Assembly: GCA_041645435.1 (NCBI GenBank)
Contig: JBAZQB010000001.1
Span: forward strand, 620,001-684,000
Source: Methanoregula sp.
GTDB taxonomy: Archaea; Halobacteriota; Methanomicrobia; Methanomicrobiales; Methanospirillaceae
DNA: 64,000 bases
Direction: 5' to 3'
Shown here in pieces: positions 60,421 to 64,000 of this stretch. The position numbers were made by a program, and so were the translations under genes. Below the pieces are notes generated by a model. It saw only the letters and a list, made by a program, of their open reading frames with translations, had not been told where the DNA came from and did no database searches. Position 1 is the first letter of the stretch. Each line of letters opens with the position of its first letter.

Positions 60421-61461
60421 ATGAAAAAAACCCTTCAGCAGATCTCCGGACAAGCGCTGGTTGGCGACGAGCTCACGCTGGCTCCCGTCGACATTATCAT
60501 AGAAAACGGTCTTATCACGGCAATTGAGGAAAATGCCCGTGCGCCAGAATGCTGGATCTGTCCGGCCTTATTCAATGCACATACGCACCTGGGCGATACG
60601 GTGGCCATGGATTGTGGTGCAACCGGGGATCTCACGGCTCTCGTTACTCCCCCGCATGGGCTGAAGCATACCCTGCTTGCCGCAGCGTCCCGAAACGATC
60701 TTATCCGGGGAATGCGGGCAAGTATGCAGGGAATGATTGAAGGAGGAGTTGCCGGCTGTGCTGATTTTCGTGAGGGGGGTCCGGAAGGGGTTACTGCACT
60801 CAAAGAAGCTGCAACCGGGCTCTCGTTCCTCCCGATAATCTTTGGACGTGAGGGCGGGGAGAATGGTGCGGATGGATTGGGAATCAGTAGCGTTCGTGAT
60901 ATAAAAGATGCAGAACACCAGGTAAAAGAGGCAAGACTGCGGGGAAAAAAGATTGCATTTCATGCCGGAGAGCGGGATTCCGGTGATGTCGATGCGGCAC
61001 TGGCATTTGAGCCGGATCTGATCATCCATGCCACGCATGCAACAAAACGCCAGCTCCGCCAGTGTGCGGACCGGGAAATTCCTATTGCGGTCTGCCCGCG
61101 ATCAAACTGGATCCTGGGGGTGGCAACAACTGCACAGAAACCTCCTTTACGACAGATGCAGGAACTCGGCTGTACTCTTTACCTTGGTACGGACAATGTC
61201 ATGTTCGTCCACCCGGATATGTTCTCTGAAATGGCGTTTGTTTCAACCATTTATGGCATGGATCCCAAAAACCTGCTTCGTTCAGCAGTACAGGGTTCGG
61301 CGCTAACGGGGTCATCTTTTTTTATCCGGAAAGGGGCACGGGCAAATCTTATGCTGATCGACCCGACCCGCTCTGCGCTGCATTTCAGCCGCGATCCGGT
61401 CGCATCTATCACAAAAAGAGCCCCCGGCTGCCATATTGTCCATAACGTTTTAAATTTGTAA
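60421..61461 (+). CDS. Amidohydrolase-superfamily protein
   Basis: 346 residues. Metal ligands: CPALFNAHTHLGD (HxH), KIAFHAGERDSG, IIHATHATKRQ and GTDNVMFVHPD; the usual N-terminal beta-sandwich is reduced. It resembles S-adenosylhomocysteine/methylthioadenosine deaminase-like or cytosine deaminase-type members, but the exact substrate cannot be assigned. Start 60421 follows a TATA region by about 20 bases. Confidence 0.82.
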   Translation: MKKTLQQISGQALVGDELTLAPVDIIIENGLITAIEENARAPECWICPALFNAHTHLGDTVAMDCGATGDLTALVTPPHGLKHTLLAAASRNDLIRGMRASMQGMIEGGVAGCADFREGGPEGVTALKEAATGLSFLPIIFGREGGENGADGLGISSVRDIKDAEHQVKEARLRGKKIAFHAGERDSGDVDAALAFEPDLIIHATHATKRQLRQCADREIPIAVCPRSNWILGVATTAQKPPLRQMQELGCTLYLGTDNVMFVHPDMFSEMAFVSTIYGMDPKNLLRSAVQGSALTGSSFFIRKGARANLMLIDPTRSALHFSRDPVASITKRAPGCHIVHNVLNL

Positions 61462-61500
61462 ACTCAAATAAAAAGGGAATGTTTGTTTTGGGTGATTCCG

Positions 61501-61929
61501 GTGTTTACTAATATTCTCGTTGCAATAGATGGCTCTGAAGTGAGCGATCGGGCATTGGCCCGGGCTGTTGATGAGGCACGAATCTGGAATGCAAAGATTC
61601 ATGCGATTTATGTGGTAGAGACGGGGCTTTTTTCCTCCCTTCCGAACGATAATACTGTGGAGATAATGTACCGTGTTCTTGAAAAAGAAGGACAGGATAA
61701 ACTTGCTTCAGCAAAAGCATTTGCCGCAACACAGGGCGTTTCCCTTACCACGCATATGAAACAGGGTCACGCCGGCAGTGAGGTGGTAACCCTTGCAGAA
61801 CGGGAAAAATGCGATATCATCGTTGTTGGATCCCATGGCAAGAGTAATGCTGATAAGCTGCTCATCGGCAGTGTCAGCTCATTTGTTGTTTCCCATAGCT
61901 CAATCGCAACTCTGGTGGTGAGATCATAA
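61501..61929 (+). CDS. UspA universal stress protein
   Basis: 142 residues from GTG 61501: NILVAIDGSEVSDRALARAV, ATP-loop IIVVGSHGKSNADKLLIGSVSS and the last strand STRNATLVVRS-like SIATLVV. Binds ATP; a stress role is inferred from the family. GGTGA is six bases before the GTG. Six bases precede the start of the CBS gene, so the two are co-transcribed. Confidence 0.88.
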   Translation: MFTNILVAIDGSEVSDRALARAVDEARIWNAKIHAIYVVETGLFSSLPNDNTVEIMYRVLEKEGQDKLASAKAFAATQGVSLTTHMKQGHAGSEVVTLAEREKCDIIVVGSHGKSNADKLLIGSVSSFVVSHSSIATLVVRS

Positions 61930-61934
61930 CTGAA

Positions 61935-62783
61935 ATGCTTGTCAAAGACTACATGACTTCAGACGTTGTCCATGTTGAGATTCCTGGCAACCGCGATGAT
62001 GTATTAAAAATTTTAAAGCGCACGGGGATTTCCGGTGTACCGGTCATCAAGAACAAGAAGATCGTCGGTATCATAACAAGAAAAGATCTGCTGCGAAAAC
62101 CCGAAGAGACCCAGCTGGGGCTTCTCATGACGGCAAAGCCTATCAGTATCGAACCCGATGCAAATATCCGTCAGGCTGCACATCTTCTCGTCAAGCACCG
62201 TATCCGGAGACTGCCGGTGGTTGAGGATGGTCACCTGATCGGTCTTCTTTCGGTATCCGATCTCATTCATGCAATCGCCCAGATGAAGATCAAGGATGAG
62301 ATCAAGACTGCCTACACGAGCACGACATTTGCTCTCTGGGAAGAGACACCGCTCCCGGTTGTCGGAAGAATCATGGAAATCTCCGGAGTCGACGCAATCC
62401 CCATCCTTGATAATGAAAACAAACTGCAGGGTATCATTTCGGAACGCGATCTCATAAGGAGTTCCAGTATTGAAGATTCCGTTGGCGTGAGTGATTTCTC
62501 AAATGGGACCGATGACGATGAATGGACCTGGGAGAGTATACGGGACAACCACACGATCAGTTTCGGCATATCAAAAGTCCAGCTTCCCAACCGTCCGGTA
62601 AAACTGGCAATGGTCAAGAATGTGGTTGCCGTTCCGCACAACGCCGAAGTCAGCGAATGTGCCCTGAAGATGCGCAGGGCAAGAGTGGATCAGTTACCCG
62701 TTATTAACGGAGATAAACACCTTGTCGCCATGCTCTTTGATCGGGAACTTATCCGGGCCCTCTGTAGTGAAGGGTCTGAATAA
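61935..62783 (+). CDS. Four-CBS-domain protein
   Basis: 282 residues with four CBS motifs: YMTSDVVHVEIPGNRDDV, TAKPISIEPDANIRQAAH, ALWEETPLPVVGRIMEISG and VKNVVAVPHNAEVSEC. Two Bateman modules should bind adenine nucleotides or SAM. Paired with UspA upstream, and followed by psmB after an 84-base gap. No catalytic domain. Confidence 0.88.
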   Translation: MLVKDYMTSDVVHVEIPGNRDDVLKILKRTGISGVPVIKNKKIVGIITRKDLLRKPEETQLGLLMTAKPISIEPDANIRQAAHLLVKHRIRRLPVVEDGHLIGLLSVSDLIHAIAQMKIKDEIKTAYTSTTFALWEETPLPVVGRIMEISGVDAIPILDNENKLQGIISERDLIRSSSIEDSVGVSDFSNGTDDDEWTWESIRDNHTISFGISKVQLPNRPVKLAMVKNVVAVPHNAEVSECALKMRRARVDQLPVINGDKHLVAMLFDRELIRALCSEGSE

Positions 62784-62867
62784 AAACCTTTAAATTTACA
62801 AATATCATCTAATACCTTACAGCGCTTTTAAAGAATTTTAGCGTTAATTTGTTTTTGGGGTGTTACT

Positions 62868-63509
62868 ATGCCTGAACAGTTACAGGAGTCCATGAAGGGA
62901 ACAACAACCATCGGCATCGTTTTTAAAGATGGCGTGATCCTTGCAACCGAGAAACGGGCGACCATGGGCTACATGATCGCAAGCAAGAAAGCAAAAAAAG
63001 TGTACAAGGTGGCAGACCGGATCGGTATGACCACTGCCGGCGGTGTCGGGGATGCCCAGCAGCTCGCCCGTATCCTTACCGTTGAATGCAATCTCTACCA
63101 GATCCGGAGGTCGCGTTCAATCACGGTCGGAGCTTCAGCCACATTGCTCTCGAATTATTTAAACCAGAACCGGTACTTCCCGTACTACGTCCAGCTCCTT
63201 GTCGGGGGTATTGATGAGAACGGGCCCAGTGTATACTCCGTAGATGCAATGGGTGGCGCAACCAAGGAAGAAGAGATTGTTGCAACCGGCTCCGGCTCTC
63301 CCATGGCATACGGGGTTCTCGAAGACCGGTTCCGCAAGGATATGAATGAAGATGAAGCGATTGATATTGCAATACGTGCGCTGAAATCTGCCATGAAACG
63401 CGATGCAGGATCCGGAGAAGGTATCCATGTCGTCGTTATTACAAAAGATAAATACCAGGAAATGGGAGAAGATTCACTTCAAAAATATCTTGTAAAATCT
63501 CCCGCATAA
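62868..63509 (+). CDS. psmB: Proteasome beta subunit
   Basis: 213 residues. Short propeptide MPEQLQESMKG, cleaved before Thr12 (TTTIGIVFKDGV) to expose the nucleophile; EKRATMGYMIASKKAKKVYK carries the supporting lysine. Forms the inner rings of the 20S proteasome. GGGGTG ahead of the ATG. It is followed by the beta-CASP nuclease gene, a common archaeal pairing. Confidence 0.95.
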   Translation: MPEQLQESMKGTTTIGIVFKDGVILATEKRATMGYMIASKKAKKVYKVADRIGMTTAGGVGDAQQLARILTVECNLYQIRRSRSITVGASATLLSNYLNQNRYFPYYVQLLVGGIDENGPSVYSVDAMGGATKEEEIVATGSGSPMAYGVLEDRFRKDMNEDEAIDIAIRALKSAMKRDAGSGEGIHVVVITKDKYQEMGEDSLQKYLVKSPA

Positions 63510-63534
63510 AACTTTTTTTAGGATGTTAATTATT

Positions 63535-64000
63535 ATGTTAATTGAAGAACGGCTCAAAGAGCTAAAAGACAAGATCAATGAAAAGGTGCCCCACGGCATC
63601 ACGGTGACGCAGGTAGAATTCGAAGGCCCCGAGCTGGTCATCTATACCGATGACCCGAAGCGGTTTGCTGACGAAGCAGACTTGATCAAGATCCTTGCAC
63701 GGGATTTACGCAAACGGATCGTTGTCAGGCCAACGATTTTAGAAGATCCCGAAAAAGCATACAATGAGATTAAGGCTGTGGTCCCGGATACCGCCGGTAT
63801 TACCGATATCTTTTTTGATCCTGATACGGGTGAAGTGCTGATTGAGGCAGAAAAACCCGGGGTTGTAATCGGTAAGAACGGTACCACACTCCGCGATATC
63901 ACCCGCCATATCGGCTGGACCCCAAAAGTGGTGCGGACTCCTCCCATTGAGAGTTCAACCGTAAAGCAGATCCGACAGTACCTCCGTTCCACAAACGAAG
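63535..64000 (+). CDS. Beta-CASP ribonuclease aCPSF1, N-terminal part (partial)
   Basis: The frame from ATG 63535 runs off the window after 155 residues. It shows an archaeal N-terminal region and the KH domain PGVVIGKNGTTLRDITRHIG that precede the metallo-beta-lactamase/beta-CASP nuclease in aCPSF1, the archaeal transcription termination factor. Start by first ATG after the psmB stop; an upstream in-frame ATG at 63523 is possible. Confidence 0.88.
   Translation, partial: MLIEERLKELKDKINEKVPHGITVTQVEFEGPELVIYTDDPKRFADEADLIKILARDLRKRIVVRPTILEDPEKAYNEIKAVVPDTAGITDIFFDPDTGEVLIEAEKPGVVIGKNGTTLRDITRHIGWTPKVVRTPPIESSTVKQIRQYLRSTNE

Overview
The window is chromosomal DNA of a methanogenic euryarchaeon, most probably of the order Methanomicrobiales (Methanoregula-like; this placement is inference from gene content, no search was run). 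The pointers are a Sep-tRNA:Cys-tRNA synthase, the F420-0:glutamate ligase CofE, transcription factor E, the SPOUT methylase Trm56, an archaeal-type alanyl-tRNA synthetase, Sec61-beta, the proteasome beta subunit followed by the beta-CASP nuclease with N-terminal KH domains, the DUF39/NIL-ferredoxin/UPF0280 homocysteine operon, and the PAS-rich signalling proteins common in this order. Genes are densely packed, many overlap by one to a few bases, and several appear to be read from leaderless transcripts.

Layout. 1-16 kb: end of an FAD oxidoreductase, a glycosyltransferase, a PaaI thioesterase, a first YkgJ cysteine-cluster protein, then signalling genes (a PASx3-SpoIIE phosphatase with a freshly duplicated PAS unit, a REC-GAF-PASx3 protein with no output domain, a response regulator with a long disordered tail), a small heat-shock protein, an AI-2E type permease and a three-gene envelope operon resembling bacterial YqjD/YqjE. 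Two copies of a ~200-bp element with terminal inverted repeats sit here. 16-32 kb: small zinc-ribbon and YkgJ proteins, an ornithine decarboxylase-like/homospermidine synthase operon, SepCysS, polyphosphate:AMP phosphotransferase, ThiI with a radical SAM partner, tRNA-Leu, and a tightly overlapped operon of winged-helix protein, Trm56, ATP-grasp enzyme, TFE and HD phosphohydrolase.

32.4-34.5 kb is accessory: two solitary CRISPR-like repeats bracket a duplicated ~255-bp non-coding unit, followed by a VapBC toxin-antitoxin pair; no cas genes are present. 34.6-46.6 kb: the homocysteine operon, NIF3 and SWIM proteins, TPR protein, alaS, a membrane-tethered ArsR regulator, a surface protein, hisH and a PUA/PAPS-reductase-like protein, and an orphan mrpF-mrpG pair. 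46.6-48.5 kb is a second accessory patch: inverted repeats, a GC-rich dispersed repeat and one very AT-rich gene for a nucleoside-deoxyribosyltransferase/TIR-like protein lying next to tRNA-Gly.

48.8-57 kb is the tetrapyrrole region: precorrin-2 dehydrogenase, hemA, hemB, hemL, hemC and cobA, which together convert glutamyl-tRNA to precorrin-2/sirohydrochlorin for F430, corrinoid and siroheme; hemD is not among them. 57 kb to the end: a flavoprotein, a zinc-ribbon protein, a structured intergenic region that may hold a small RNA, cofE, Sec61-beta and an amidohydrolase read divergently from one TATA region, UspA, a four-CBS protein, psmB and the start of the beta-CASP nuclease gene. No complete CRISPR-Cas locus, transposase gene, rRNA or prophage is visible.
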